A program made the translations under genes and the position numbers. This document shows, one piece after another, positions 46,328 to 58,675 of a stretch of 64,000 nt of DNA (its first letter is position 1; the number at the start of each line of letters is the position of its first letter). Origin of the DNA: Cryptomeria japonica (Eukaryota; Streptophyta; Pinopsida; Cupressales; Cupressaceae). The stretch is from contig NC_081406.1 of the NCBI RefSeq assembly GCF_030272615.1, positions 479,352,900 to 479,416,899 on the forward strand, in the 5' to 3' direction. The notes beneath the pieces are model-generated. The model ran no database searches, had not been told where the DNA came from, and was given only the letters and a program-made list of their open reading frames with translations.

Positions 46328-47425
46328 ATGTCTACTAATTATTTCAGGAAGGATAGTCCTAAACTTGATGGAACCAACTATGGGATATGGAAGATCAAAA
46401 TGGAGACACATCTGAATTGCATCGGTAAAGACATCTAGGAAGTTACTAAGAATGGTTATACTGTTGTTGTAGCTGGTTAGACTACTCCAACTACCTTAGC
46501 CAAAGATGAAAAGAATGATTGCAAAGCAAGAGAAGCACTTTTGAGCGCATTATCAGATCAACAAATCATGGGATTATCAGATAGGTCTACTACTAAATCT
46601 ATCTGGGATCATTTGGAAACACTAAATGAAGGAGATTCCATAGTCAAAATTGCAAAACTTGAAAGCTTCCGAGTCAGGTATGAATATCTGAAAATGGAAG
46701 AAGATGAAAGGATTTCTACTTTTATGGAAAGAGTAAATGAAATTGTTTTGGGTATCAAATGTTGTGGAGGAACCGAAATTGTTTCAAAAATCTTAAGAGG
46801 TTTGCCACCAGCATATAAAATGAAGGTTACTGCTATAAATGAATTGAGAACAATGCCTAATACATAAGTAACTAGGGATACATTGATTGGAAAACTTTCA
46901 GCTTTTGAAATTGAGGAATTTGGTCCTGTTGTTACTATAAAGACTGATTTACCCTTTAAAGCATCAACATCATCTACTCCATCATTTGACAAATCAGACT
47001 AGAGAGCCTTTTATGCAAGAGAACTTCAAGAAACTAGGAAGGAGAATGAAGAGCTTGAAGAACTTGAAGCACTATTTGCAAGGAAAATGCCAAAAGGTCC
47101 AATTGGAAGTAAGTATGAAGGTAAAGCACCCTTTAAATGTTTTAACTACAATAAGATTGGTCATATGGCTTCAAGATGCCCTGATAGACATGCTAGACTA
47201 AGAGAAGAAGCTAGAAGAACATACAAGCCTAATTCTGAATATCAGAGATACAGATTTAAGAAAAACAAAGACAAATCTTGTTACATTGCTGATGAAGGTG
47301 TGACTAATGATTCTGATGAGGATCCAATAGACAATGGATGGGTTTTTGTTGCTATAATAGAAGATCAACCGACACCTATTGCTCAACCGGTAGAACAAGC
47401 CCTAGTAGCTAAAGTTGAATCAAAG
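46328..47425 (+). pseudogene. C2 gag
   Basis: The start at 46328 (MSTNYFRKD) has the same context as C1 gag. I see LDGTNYGIWKIKM, the UBN2-type capsid (ALLSALSDQQIMGL to INELRTMPN), and a knuckle FKCFNYNKIGHMASRC in which the second Cys has become Tyr. Stops are TAG at 46438, 46480 and 46999 and TAA at 46865-46867. It is the same family as C1 gag, alignable throughout. Confidence 0.88.
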
Positions 47426-48733
47426 GATGAATGGATTATTGACTCAGGATGCTCACATCATATGACTAGAGACAAAGGTAAATTCTTGAACTTTCAAGAA
47501 TACAATGGAGGTTTAGTAAGATTTGGAGATGACAAAGCCTATTCAATCAAAGGTAAGGGTTCAATATCTCTTGATGGTAAACATAACACTGACAATGTCT
47601 ACTATGTTGAAGGATTAAAGCATAATCTTTTAAGTGTTGGTCAATTAGTTGAGAAGGGTTTTCAGTTACAATTTAAAAATGGAAAATGCAAAATCATGAA
47701 TAGAATTGGTTTGGAATTGCAACCAGTAATCAGACTAGAGGTAATATCTTTCATTTGAATAATAGTGAAAAGGCATGCTTAATTGCACATATATATGAAA
47801 GTTGGTTATGGCATAAGAGACTATGTCATGTAAATTTTGATTGCATGGTAAAAATCAGTTCTTCTAAGGTAGTTAGAGATCTACCTAAAATTGTGAAACC
47901 TCATAATACAATTTGTAAGGAATGTCAATTTGGAAAACAAGTTAGAGCTAGTTTCAAAAGTATTCCAGAAAAATCCAATAATGCTCTTGATTTAATTCAC
48001 AGTGATTTATGTGGTCTAGCTAGAACTAAAAGCTTACAAGGTGATAGATATTTCATGCTAATTATTGATGATTATTCTAGAATGTGTTGGGTTACTTTTC
48101 TCAGAGAAAAATCAAAAAGCACTTGGGAAGTTCAAACTATTCAAAGCAATGGTTGTGAATGAAACCGGTAAGAAAATCAAATGTTTAAGATCAGATCAAG
48201 GAGGAGAATTCACATCTAAGGACTTTAATACATTTTGTGAAGTGAATGGAATCAAAAGACAGTTATCAGCACCTCAGACACCACAGCAGAATGGAGTTGT
48301 GGAAAGGAAAAATAGAACTATCTTGGATGCAACAAGAAGTATGTTATCAGAAGCAAATCTACCACATGTGTACTGGAGAGAGGTAGTAAGCACTGCTGTC
48401 TATACATTCAACAAAGTTCACATCAAAGGTGAAACCCGTAAGACCCCTCATGAACTATGTTTTGGTAATATTCCTACTCTTAAGTATTTCAGAATTTTTG
48501 GAAGTAAATGTTATATTAGAAGAGATGAGTATATTGGCAAATTTGATCCTAGAAGTGATGAAGGAATATTTCTTGGTTATTCATCTAAGAGCAAGGCATA
48601 TAGATATTTTAATAAAAGACTACAAAAAATTGTTGAGAGTACAAATGTAAAGATTGATGAACAAATCAGAGGAACTTCAAGGTATATAGACTCTGAACTG
48701 GCAATAGAAATTGTGACAAATGAACCTACATAG
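47426..48733 (+). pseudogene. C2 pol, protease and integrase
   Basis: The protease site is WIIDSGCSHHM near 47430-47465. The GAG-pre-integrase region ends at a frameshift near 47710. The integrase zinc finger is WHKRLCHVN...CKECQFGK, and the core shows IIDDYSRM, a frameshift near 48105, then LRSDQGGEFTS and QNGVVERKNRT, so D-D-E is intact. The tail has FGSKCYIRRDE and FLGYSSKSKAYRYFN. The segment closes with TAG at 48731-48733, where C-to-T change of CAG is likely. Confidence 0.9.
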
Positions 48734-49900
48734 AATCCACTAGTACAGAGTGAAGATCCAATTACCCCGGTATCATCAGAGGATTCCATAGTAATTGAAG
48801 AACAATAGCAAACTAAGACACCCCGATATGTAAGACTGAATCATTCTGAAGATCAGATAATTGGAAACAAATTCAAAGGAGTTATGACAAGAGGAAGATT
48901 GGCAAATGAACAGGTATGTCTTATTTCTCAAATTGAACCATCATCTATCAATGAGGTATGTGAAGATAAATTTTGGATTAAAGCTATGGAAGAAGAATTA
49001 GGACAAATTGAAAAGAATAATACTTGGACATTAGTTCCCCGACCTAAAGATAAAAATGTAATTGGAACCAAATGGGTATTTAGAAACAAACTTAATGAAG
49101 ATGGTAAGATTGTCAGAAATAAAGCAAGGCTAGTGTGTAAGGGATATTCTCAGAAAGAAGGAGTTGATTACAATGAAACCTTTGCACCAGTAGCCAGAAT
49201 TGAGGCATTTAGATTATTCTTGGCTTTTGCAGCTCACAAGGATTACAAAGTTTATCAAATGGATATTAAATGTGCATTTTTGAATGGAGATCTTGAAGAG
49301 GAAGTATATATTGAACAACCTGATGGATTTTCTTTGACAGATGACAATGATATGGTTTGCAGGTTAAGAAAAGCTCTATATGGATTGAAACAAGCCCCAA
49401 GAGCTTGGTATGCAAGATTGGATAAGTATCTCTTAAAGATTGGTTTTACTAAAGGAAATGCAGACAACAATTTATATAACAAAGTAACTAATGATGACAT
49501 CTTGATTATTGAAGTATTTGTTGATGATATAATCTTTGGAGGAGAAGATGGATTATGTAAAGAATTTTCTCTTGAAATGTAGCAAGAATTTGAAATGTCT
49601 ATGATTGGAGAAATAAAATTCTTTTTGGGATTGTAGATTTCACAGACTGATTAAGGTATATTTTTAAGTCAATCCAAGTACTTGAAAGAACTACTAAAGA
49701 AATTTGGGATGGAGAATTCTAAACCGGTAAGCACACCTATGACTACAAATGACAAATTATCTCAAAGGGATGAATCTACACCTATTAATCCAACTAGATA
49801 CAAATCTATGATAAGCGGTTTACTGTACTTGACACAAACCAGGCTTGATATTATGAATGCAATATGTATTGTTTCTAGATTTTAGAGTAATCCTAGGGAA
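48734..49900 (+). pseudogene. C2 pol, reverse transcriptase
   Basis: After a linker with TAG at 48806-48808, RT is open from 48884 to 49579: [80 protein letters not shown] and [11 protein letters not shown], with both catalytic aspartates. TAG stops follow at 49580-49582, 49634-49636 (in FLGLQI) and 49883-49885, each at an expected glutamine, plus TAA at 49652. KPVSTPMTTNDKLS and YKSMISGLLYLTQTR are clear. Confidence 0.9.
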
Positions 49901-50470
49901 AATCATGAATCGGCAGTGAAAAGGATTTTCCGGTACTTACAAGGCACAACAAATCTTTGACTATGGTATCCTAAAGATGAAAATTTTGATCTATGTGCAT
50001 ACACAGATGCAAATTGGGTAGGAGATATGGATGATAGAAAAAGCACCACTAGAGGAGCATTCTTTCTTGGAAAGAGATTAGTCTCTTGGTTGAGTAAGAA
50101 ACAGAGTTGTACATCTTTATCAATAGCAGAATCAGAATATGTTGCAGCAGCAACAAACTGTACACAGGTACTTTGGCTTAAGCAAATGTTGAAAGACATA
50201 AAGGTAAAATGAAAGGAACCTATTACTATATACTGTGATAACACTGTAGCAATTGATATATCTAAAAATATGGTATTACATTCTAAAACAAAACATGTTT
50301 CTATCAAACTAAATTTTCTAAGGGAAAAAGTTGAAGAAAAAGAGATAAAACTGGTTTATGTGAATACTAAAGAACAACTTGCAGATATTTTCACAAAACC
50401 TTTGCCTAAGGAGACTTTTGAGTATCTCAGAGATTAGCTTGGAGTCATACCACCACCAGTAGAGACTTAG
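49901..50470 (+). pseudogene. C2 pol, RNase H
   Basis: Copia RNase H motifs are in order: AYTDANWVGDMDDRKST, FFLGKRLVSWLSKKQ, SIAESEYVAAA, IYCDNTVAIDISKN, HSKTKHVSIK and LADIFTKPLPKETF. Stops are TGA near 49959, TGA near 50210 and TAG at 50435-50437; the natural stop is TAG at 50468-50470. It degrades the RNA strand during cDNA synthesis in active copies. Confidence 0.9.
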
Positions 50471-50856
50471 ACAGTTGATGATTGTTATCAACCGGCAGAA
50501 TTAAATGGACAAATCTTTTATTTTGGTATTTGATGAGAAAGCTACTTCTCAGGGGGAGTAGTTGGTAAATTGAATTGGTTAGTATTTTGTATAAACTTGA
50601 TCTTTTGTAACTTTGTCATTTGATGTCAAAGGGGGAGAGATATCTATGGAAAAATATATTATCTTTTTGGTAAGGAAAAGAGGTTTTAGGGGAGAGATTT
50701 TGAAAAACACATTTAAGGAGAAATTGGTATGAGAGATTAGTATTGTTACTCCCAAGGGGAGAAATGGAGATTGTTGGTTTTTGTATTTGGCATTTCTATT
50801 TTGGCACTTGGATGGTTTTTCCATCTTATGTTGCCATCAATGCCAAAGGGGGAGAT
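50471..50856 (+). other. C2 3' untranslated region with repeated purine tracts
   Basis: Four similar G-rich purine runs occur: TCTCAGGGGGAGTAG near 50550, TCAAAGGGGGAGAGA near 50626, CCCAAGGGGAGAAA near 50752 and CCAAAGGGGGAGAT at 50843-50856. The last abuts the 3' LTR and is the expected polypurine primer. C1 has three in the same place. Confidence 0.75.
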
Positions 50857-51899
50857 TGTTGGTATTTTGGTATGGTTCTGTCATTGATGTCAACACCTAC
50901 TAAATACACCTACTTTGGAGATCCAACAACATTCACTGACAAGCAGTAAATTGTGCAACAGTTACTGGTATATGGTTCATCGGTACCTGGAATGATATGG
51001 AAGACACTTGGTAATGTCGAAGACATCATGTGGACACTTTATTTTGAAGAAATAATCACTGGTATATTCATATTTGCATATTTTCTTTTATCGGCAAATA
51101 GGTCCAGGTTATCTAGGGTTACACCAGCAGGTTTATCTTTTCCAGATCAGCATGGCACGCTATGGAGATGATTTATTATTGTTGTAAATGCATTAAGCTG
51201 AGATGTTCAATCGGTTATTGCATCGGATATTATATTATTTGTAAAATGTTTTTATTGTAATATCTTATAGAGCTGACCTACTAAAATTGGTCTTCGGGTA
51301 TGGTATAAATGCAAGATCTTATTTGTAAGATCAAGTGTGGAATGCGAAAAAGAATTGTGTGAAGGTATATGCGAGATCAAGCAGAGGTATACATGAAGAC
51401 ATCATTTGAAGGTGAATTTGGGTTTTTGTAGAAGCATATTGATATTACACCAGTACTGAATCCAACATATGAAGATGCTATTTTGTGCAGTACATTCTTA
51501 TTGGATTTAATCATCCAACTGTAGTTAGTGTGACTCCCATTTGTGATTGAGCAGTGAGCTCTAGGCTGTTGGCCTTTCTGCATGTGCAGACCCCTCTTTG
51601 TCCACTTACTATCTGTAGTAGTATCATCTAATGGTGGGTAAGGTTTCCCACCATGGTTTTTCCCCTTATAGGGTTTCCACGTACAAATATTGGTGTCATG
51701 TGTTGTGGATGACTTTATGTTTATGTTTCATGCATTAATCCTTACCGGTATAGCAATTTACTGTTAACATTGTCTACCGGCATACTTAACTGGTTTACCG
51801 GTATTAAGCATTAAGTTGGTTAATAAGTTTTTGGTTTGAATTTATTAGACAACTAATTCACCCCCCCCCCCCCCTCTCAGTTGTCTCCGGTACCTAACA
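50857..51899 (+). repeat. C2 3' LTR
   Basis: It is the partner of 45214-46271. Its terminal C-tract (51861-51874) is longer than in the 5' LTR, and a 23-base block near 45340 of the 5' LTR is missing here. Confidence 0.92.
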
Positions 51900-51904
51900 A
51901 TTAT

Positions 51905-52275
51905 CATCCGTCAAAATCAGACTTTAGAAGATAAACACCTTAAGATTTTCAAGTGCTTGCCCCCAACAAGTTAAAAATCTAAACATCTCAAAGTGCATTA
52001 TCACCATCTTTGATAAAATGATCACTCAAACATAGTTTCTCATCAGGATCAATCATCCTTTATCATGAAACTGAAACGTTTGGTCAGGATAATCTTGTCC
52101 CACATCATAGGATATATCATTCCTACTAGACTTGATTCTTATCAATCATCACCATTGCACTCTTAAACCAAAGATCAAAAAACTTGCAAACCTTTAAACA
52201 CTTGAATCCTCTTTTAGTGTCATATCACTCTATTGCCTTGAAATTGACTATTGATCACTTACCCAAAACAACCTT
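51905..52275 (+). other. G3 leader, continued; no gene
   Basis: G3 internal sequence resumes after C2. It is AT-rich and no gene is seen. Confidence 0.5.
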
Positions 52276-54043
52276 TTGGACAATCGAACCCCTAAAATGG
52301 AAATAGAAACATTTGAAATAGCGGAAAATCATATCAACATGACATACCAAAGTAAAATACAAGTAAAAAGTCAACATATCAGAGCAATCAAACAAGTTCA
52401 AAATCAAAATCCAACTATGTTAAAACCTCACAAGGATTTAAATACATCTCAAAAGAAAGGTGGCTCTTCTATGAACCTCTTAAAGAGATCCGTAAGGGAT
52501 TTGGCTAAAGAAGATCAAAATCGTGCACCCATGTCTAACAATGATCCATCCATCCATAAGAAAATTGACTCTCCAAAGGCATCTATTCCTACACCTCTTG
52601 AAATCTTTCAAGAACCTTCCATAACATCCTTGCCAATCAATACACCCAAAGCTGAAGTTTCCCAATGGATATCCATAATTGCCATCAAACCTATTTCAAA
52701 GCTCATCTCCTTCATATCCAAGCATTAATTCATTGCAAAATCCCCATAACACTTCCTTGAAAATTGAAGTCCTTATTCATAGAATGCTTGTTAAACTAGT
52801 CCTAATAGATGGGGGAGCTAGCTTGATCATTTTCTCTTTGAGTCTTGTTCATGCTCTAGGTTATTCAGAAGATACAATTGATCCCCGAAAAAAGATAAAA
52901 AACAAATCCTCTAGTGAAGAAGAACATTACTCTAAATGAATTGTGGTATTACCCATCACAGTGGGACCTTTGCAGAATGACATAGCATGCCAAGTTCTAT
53001 ACGTGGACCTACCATACAATATACTCTTGGGGAGACCATGGATTCAGGACATGCAAGCTATACCATCAACAGGTCATCAATGCTTAAAATTTCCATACAA
53101 TGGACATGAAATCACTATCTCAGTAGTCTCAAATCCATTGTAGTTTTGTAGTAATCTGAAAACAACTCAAGAGGTCACTAACCCACATAGAAGAGAGGTA
53201 GCATCTTCAAGAAAGGAACAATCATTTGCATCAATTTTGTCAAACATAGAAGAACAAATGCAACTAAAAGATCAAGGGACTGGAGAATATTTGCTATCAT
53301 GGAAAAATGAACTAGAACAACTAGAAATTGAAAGGGAAGAAGAAGATGTAGAAGTCAATGTAGTTCACACGTATGCAGAACAAATGTTAGGAACTAGCCT
53401 ACTTGAATCAGAATCACATTCGACTGACATGGACTTAACCGAGGACGATCAAGATTTTCTTATGCGAGGTCATTCTGACGAGAGTACCATTCTAGACATG
53501 GAAATACATACTAAAAGCTCTGACATCTCTATCATGACCCCTAATATCTTTGAAACTATTCAACCTGAAGATCCTTTATCCTTAAGCTATCCTGAACCTA
53601 TGGACTGGGAAATTGAAGAACATACTGACATTGATACCTTACCTAATGACCATGCCATATCCTTATATCTTGATGAAATCAAACCCGGAACAACTTTCAC
53701 CAATGATTCCACTAACGTATCTTCTAGTCAAGTGGGTGTTAAATCTCCTAGTTGCAAAATTGAAAATCAAGGAAACAATATCAGGTCTAATGCTGAAAAC
53801 CATTTACTAGCAACATTAGACCACGAAAAAGTAAAAATAAAGGATGTATCTAATGGTGAAAACCTCCTTGAGGCACCGGAAGATGGGAAATTTGACACCT
53901 TACATGAATTTTATCAAGAGAAGTTATCTATCCTAATAGAACCAGCAGAGGCAGTTATCATTGGCACAACTGATCTACATCTAGCAATCTCTCTATCAAA
54001 ACTAGCTAGACAACAATACTTGAAACCATTCAAAAGAAGGTAA
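52276..54043 (+). pseudogene. G3 protease and acidic linker, with an unrecognised upstream frame
   Basis: The first frame (52276-52728) is Lys/Gln-rich and I do not recognise it. A frame change near 52680 leads into protease: KLVLIDGGASLIIFS near 52795 (active-site D-G-G rather than D-S/T-G), [24 protein letters not shown] and [13 protein letters not shown] near 53080. TGA at 52937-52939 and TAG at 53141-53143 interrupt it. A long Glu/Asp-rich linker follows (53237-54043), as in Tat elements just before RT. A capsid gag is absent upstream. Confidence 0.82.
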
Positions 54044-54527
54044 GGCAATTTTACCTGTTCATTTACAGACATTCCAGGGTTTGATCCATATCTTACAATA
54101 CATCACCCAAATCAGTCCAGGAGCAGACATCAATAAAGGAACACAACATGGATCAGGAGCAGGAATTCTATTTATCACACCACAAGGGCATATAATCCCG
54201 AAAGCATACAAATTAAGATTTTTGTGCACAAACAATATAGTAGAGTATGAAGGATTGGTAATAGGTATCAAAATGGTTGTAGAATGGAACATAAAACAAC
54301 TTCAAGTCTTTGGAGACTCTCAGCTTGTCATTAACCAAATCAATGATGACTATCAAACAAAAGATGACAAAATCATGCCTTACAAAAAGATGGTGGATGA
54401 TATCAAGAAATACTTTGTAGAAATAACTTTTGAGTAGATCCCCAGAAATGACAAGAAAGCAGCAGACGCCATGGCTACACTTGATTCTCTATTGCAGACA
54501 TGGGAAAATCAATAGTGTTATGAATTC
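54044..54527 (+). pseudogene. G3 RT stub fused to archaeal-type RNase H
   Basis: In one frame about 20 residues of the RT start are visible (FTDIPGFDPYLTIHH, 54058-54110). Within a few codons the sequence is already in the RNase H (GSGAGILFITPQGHIIP, NNIVEYEGLVIG, VFGDSQLVINQI), in another frame. RT, its RNase H and the first strand of this RNase H, with its first catalytic Asp, are deleted between about 54110 and 54145. TAG at 54435-54437 stands where G2 has Lys in FEKIP. Confidence 0.85.
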
Positions 54528-55865
54528 TTGGTTGAAGAGTTGTTTCATCCCGCTTTTAATTGTCCTGATTCCCGAACCATCTATCAAATTATTGGACATG
54601 ATTCCTCCTGCTATGGCCAAACTTACACATACCTGAAAGATAATATCTTACCTCCCAACTTATCAGAAAATGACAAGAGAAACTTTATTCACCAATCCTC
54701 TCATTTTACTCTTGGTGCAGATACCTTGTACAAACGAGGTCTGGACGGTACTCTCTTATGATGTCTCGAACAAGAAGAATCTGAGAAGGCCTTACATGAA
54801 GTCCATAATGGCATTTGTGGCACTCATTCAAGTGGTCTTACCATTTCAAAAAAACTCATACGCTTGGGCTATTATTGGCCGACTATGGAACGAGATTCTT
54901 TTAAAATAGCAAGAACATGCAAATAATGTCAAATCCATGGGAACTTGATTCGTGCACCGGCACAAGAACTACATGTTTTAGCAACATCTTGACCTTTTTG
55001 TCAATGGGGACTTGATCTGGTAGGAAAGATAAATCCTTCTTCATCAAATGGACACAAATTCATCCTTGTAGCTACTGAATATTTCACAAAATGGATTGAG
55101 GCGGTACCTCTCATAAATATCATAGGAAAACAAATTGCTGCATTTATCTTGAATTACATCATCCATCGCTATGGAATACCAATGACAATTATCACTGATA
55201 ATGGGTGATCATTCAAGAATCAGGATGTACAAGAGCTATGTGAGAAGTTCAAAATCTAGCACAGATTCTCCACACCATATTATCCACAGGGAAATGGGCA
55301 AGCAGAAGCATCTAACAAAACTATTCTGAAAATCCTCAAAAAGACACTAAATGATGCTGGAAAAGATTGGCATATTCAACTAGACCCTGCTCTATGGGCT
55401 TACCACACTAGTATCCACACACCGACAAGTGCCACACCTTTCTCTCTTGTATATGGATCAAAAGCCATATTGCCAATCGAAGTAGAGATACCTTCTCTAT
55501 GTGTATCACTAAAAGCTCTCATCCCAGATGAAGAGCAAAGAGTATCTAGACTACAAGAGTTAGAGTTGATCCATGAACGCAGACACAATGCCTTTGATCA
55601 TCTAAAGGTATATCAGCAAAGAATGTGCTAGAGCTATAATCATAAGGTCAAACCATGAATCTTTCAAGTGGGAGAACTAGTGCTAAAGGAAAATCCACAC
55701 AACTAGGCAGATCAAGAAAAGAAAGGCAAGTTTGAACCAAACTAGTTAGGTCCATTTGTGGTCATAGCAGTATTTGGATTAGGATCATATCAGCTATCAA
55801 CATAGGATGGAGATCAACTTGAAGAACCTATCAATAGCATGCACCTGAAGAAATTCTATGTCTGA
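54528..55865 (+). pseudogene. G3 integrase
   Basis: The zinc finger is HNGICGTHSSGLTISKKLI near 54800-54850, with the second Cys pair in CK-stop-CQIHG. The core shows WGLDLVGKINPSSSNGHKF, TKWIEAVP, ITDNG and GQAEASNKTI, which supply D-D-E. The C-terminus has ATPFSLVYGSKAILPIEVEIP, RVSRLQELELIHE and NSMHLKKFYV with the stop at 55863-55865. Stops within include 54760-54762, near 54920, 55208 and 55257. It matches G2 integrase along its length and is better kept. Confidence 0.9.
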
Positions 55866-56045
55866 AAAAGCAGAAAAAATCAAAAATAGTGAAAAAAGAC
55901 AAAAAAATAAAAAACAGTGAAAAATCAGAAAAAACAAAAACAGTGAAAAATAAGAAAAATCAAAAACAGTGAAAAATCAAAAAATCAAAAACAATGAAAA
56001 ATTAAAAAAAATCAAAAAAAAAAGAAAAAAGAAAGAAAAAAATCA
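55866..56045 (+). repeat. A-rich repeat after G3 pol stop
   Basis: AAAACAGTGAAAAAT-type units recur five or six times with variable spacing. G2 has a comparable A-rich zone (20450-20690, minus). Confidence 0.85.
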
Positions 56046-57219
56046 AATATCAGGAAAAGTGCAATAAAAACAAATAGTGAATACCAGGCAAACAGGCGCT
56101 ATCTATCAGGTAGCTCTTTCATCTATTAGTTCATGCATTCATTTTGCTTGCATTCATTCATTCTTCCATCAGCGCTATCCATATGCATCATAAGCCTTTA
56201 TACATACGCAAGCATCCCAGGTGGCTTCTTGCCATGGTTTGGATCATTGGATATATCATAACAACTTTGTTTCTAGGCTTGGGGCAAAATCCTAAACCTA
56301 GCTGGGGGAAAACTCTTGATCATTTTGAGCTTAACCAAACAAGTAGAACAAACAGTTAGACAACTCTTATCAAGCAAAAACTGAGACACATCCAACATTG
56401 AACATGAATCAAACTATCAAGCTATCACGAAGTCAATCTAAGCACATCACACACTTTTTAGTGGATAATATCTTACTGGATAATGATTTTAACATGATTG
56501 TTCAACTTTTCTATATTGATTTTCACTATCATGATTTCTGAGTAACTCCAAGATGTCTTTGACTAGAGAAACAAGGAAGAAACATGATATTTTTCTTGTC
56601 TATTGTCTGAAAATTAATCATTAATATGTGCAAATTTGTCTCGGGACACTATCATCGAAGTATCATTGAAGACATTTCCAGTTTGCGTATTGAAATGATT
56701 AATACTGCTTGTTTTATGCAAAAAACACTCAGTTCATCGTGGTTTAATTATACCTTGATGCTTGTGTTAACTTGCTATATCAAAATCCAGGAAAGTAATG
56801 CTCAGGTCATCATGGTTTAATTATACCATCGATGTTTGCACTCACTTCCCACATTTCAAAAAGCTCAATGATGACAAAAAAGCAAAATAATCTAGTGACT
56901 GGTCTGGTCATTCCATTGCATTTCATTTGTATTTTAGCTTGCATTTCATTCTTGCATGGGATCATAAAAGCTCCTCTTATCCAAGGTTAAATCTATCGTA
57001 GGAATCATCAAGTATCATCACAAGTGTATACACAATCAAAATGATGACTCATCTTTCTCATGATATTATCGACCTAGCCCAAATATTATGCTATCTTTCT
57101 CAACATAATCAACAATTAGCATATCCAAATATTTCAACAACTTAATATCAACAAAATGTCAGTTCTTTATCTAATCAACATTATCAAATCAAATCAATCA
57201 ATCAAACCTAATCGATTTA
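56046..57219 (+). other. G3 3' non-coding region
   Basis: No gene seen. A ~75-base block occurs twice near 56725-56860, sharing TCATGGTTTAATTATACC. GGCTTGGGGCAAAATCC at 56277 resembles the G-rich blocks elsewhere in these elements. Confidence 0.5.
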
Positions 57220-57357
57220 GATCATGTCTTATACATGATGTATCCTTCCTGAAACCAGATGTTCTGATCATGTCTTATACAGGATGTATCCTTCTTGAAA
57301 CCAGACGCTTTGATCATCATTGTCTTATACAGGATGAATCCTTCCTGAAACCAGACT
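57220..57357 (+). repeat. Tandem repeat, 46-base unit, 3 copies
   Basis: GATCATGTCTTATACA...CCTTCCTGAAACCAGA units start at 57220, 57266 and 57312. The third has three extra bases. Confidence 0.88.
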
Positions 57358-57649
57358 GAATCTCAATCTTATCAATATAATCAATCAAGATTTTTCAATC
57401 TTACCAATCTAATCAATCAAGATAATCAAAGAACTCGCATTTTCATCAAACACCATTACAGAAATCAAATCAAATCTATTGGGATATCAATCTTGCAAAA
57501 ACTCCAAAGATCAGTTATCTCAATTGATCTCCTGAGGGGGCATCATCATACCAGAATTTAGCAATCAAGAGTTGGGGAATCCTATCAAATCAATATCATC
57601 ATCAAAAAGAGATTATTCTTTGAATCAACGCGTCATCACACCTCGCTTC

Positions 57650-57663
57650 AAAGAGGGGCAAAA
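57650..57663 (+). other. G3 polypurine tract
   Basis: AAAGAGGGGCAAA immediately precedes the 3' LTR. Confidence 0.85.
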
Positions 57664-58675
57664 TGTATACACCTAAAAATGGTATGAAGATAATTAATTA
57701 AATAAGCAATTATTTAATTAATCCTCCTTCCCAATTTAATTTAATTCACTAAGCAATTTGATTAAATCCTTCCTTTTCATCTACATATTAATAAATATAA
57801 GGATTTATTAAATAGGTTCATTTCATTTCATCCCCTTTAATTAATTAATTCTCTCCATCAAAATCATTTCTTCTAGACCCCTAATTAATTAAAACAAATC
57901 AATTATGAGTTGTTGAGATTAATTATCCTTTTCCTATTATTTGAATTTTTAAATTCAAATTCTCCTATCTTCTACCACTCCTAAACCTAACCATTCCTAA
58001 ACCTAACCCATTCTACCTACCACCATGTCCCCTTTCATCCAACATCTTCTAGAACCTTTGTGACACTTGTCACTAATTGTTCCCTTTCATCCAACTCTTC
58101 TAGAAGCCTCTTGACACGTGTCACCATAGAGATGACAAATGTTCCCTTTAATCCAACCCCCTTTGCCAACCTCCTCCAATTTAACCATTGATATCTTCAG
58201 ATCAATCTTGACCTTTGATTCCTGCCACATCACCCCTAGCCTTGGAAAATCCTATAAATAGACCTCATTTTGAGCAATATGGATACCATCTCATTTTCAT
58301 CTTATGCATTGTTATTATAGGCATCTAGCTTCTAGTTTATCATTCTTAGCAATGTTATCATGCTTAATTTTAGCTTAATTGCATCTTCATTCTAGCTTAT
58401 TTTCTAGATCAATCATGAAATCATATAGCTTAATCATGCTATTCTTGCTAGATCATGCATTTTCATCCATCAAATCCTCCATCTAAGTGTAGTCAAGTCA
58501 CTGGAGTATGCATAATTAGATCTGAGAGCATTGTTCATACTCACATATACTAGGAGGCAATAAGTTGATTAGCTATGGTTTTGTCTTTCATTGTTTCAAT
58601 TTTCTAACCATGCTTGTAATGATTTATTGAGTGCATTGTGGTTGTAGGTACAGGTACACTTCACAGAGCATGACA
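57664..58675 (+). repeat. G3 3' LTR
   Basis: It is the partner of 42433-43458, ending TGACA before the ATTAG duplication. Confidence 0.93.

Larger units (their letters stand above)
45214..51899 (+). mobile_element. C2: full-length Ty1/copia element, decayed
   Basis: LTRs at 45214-46271 and 50857-51899 start TGTTGG and end CCTAACA, flanked by GTTAT (45209-45213) and ATTAT (51900-51904), four of five. The order is initiator-Met primer site, gag, protease, integrase, RT, RNase H, polypurine tract. The LTRs show ten substitutions in their first ~190 bases, eight of them transitions, plus a 23-base gap. Pol has a dozen or so stops and two frameshifts. Confidence 0.93.
42433..58675 (+). mobile_element. 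G3: Tat/Ogre-like Ty3/gypsy element, lacking RT
   Basis: LTRs at 42433-43458 and 57664-58675 begin TGTATACACC and end TGACA, and are flanked by perfect ATTAG duplications (42428-42432, 58676-58680). It has a tRNA-Lys-type primer site, a long leader, a protease, an acidic linker, the archaeal-type RNase H, integrase, an A-rich zone and a polypurine tract. RT and a capsid gag are missing. C2 (45214-51899) is inserted in the leader. Confidence 0.92.

Noticed and set aside
46609-46992. Open frame of 127 codons on the minus strand
   Set aside because: It is antisense to C2 gag, whose capsid motifs are clear on the plus strand.
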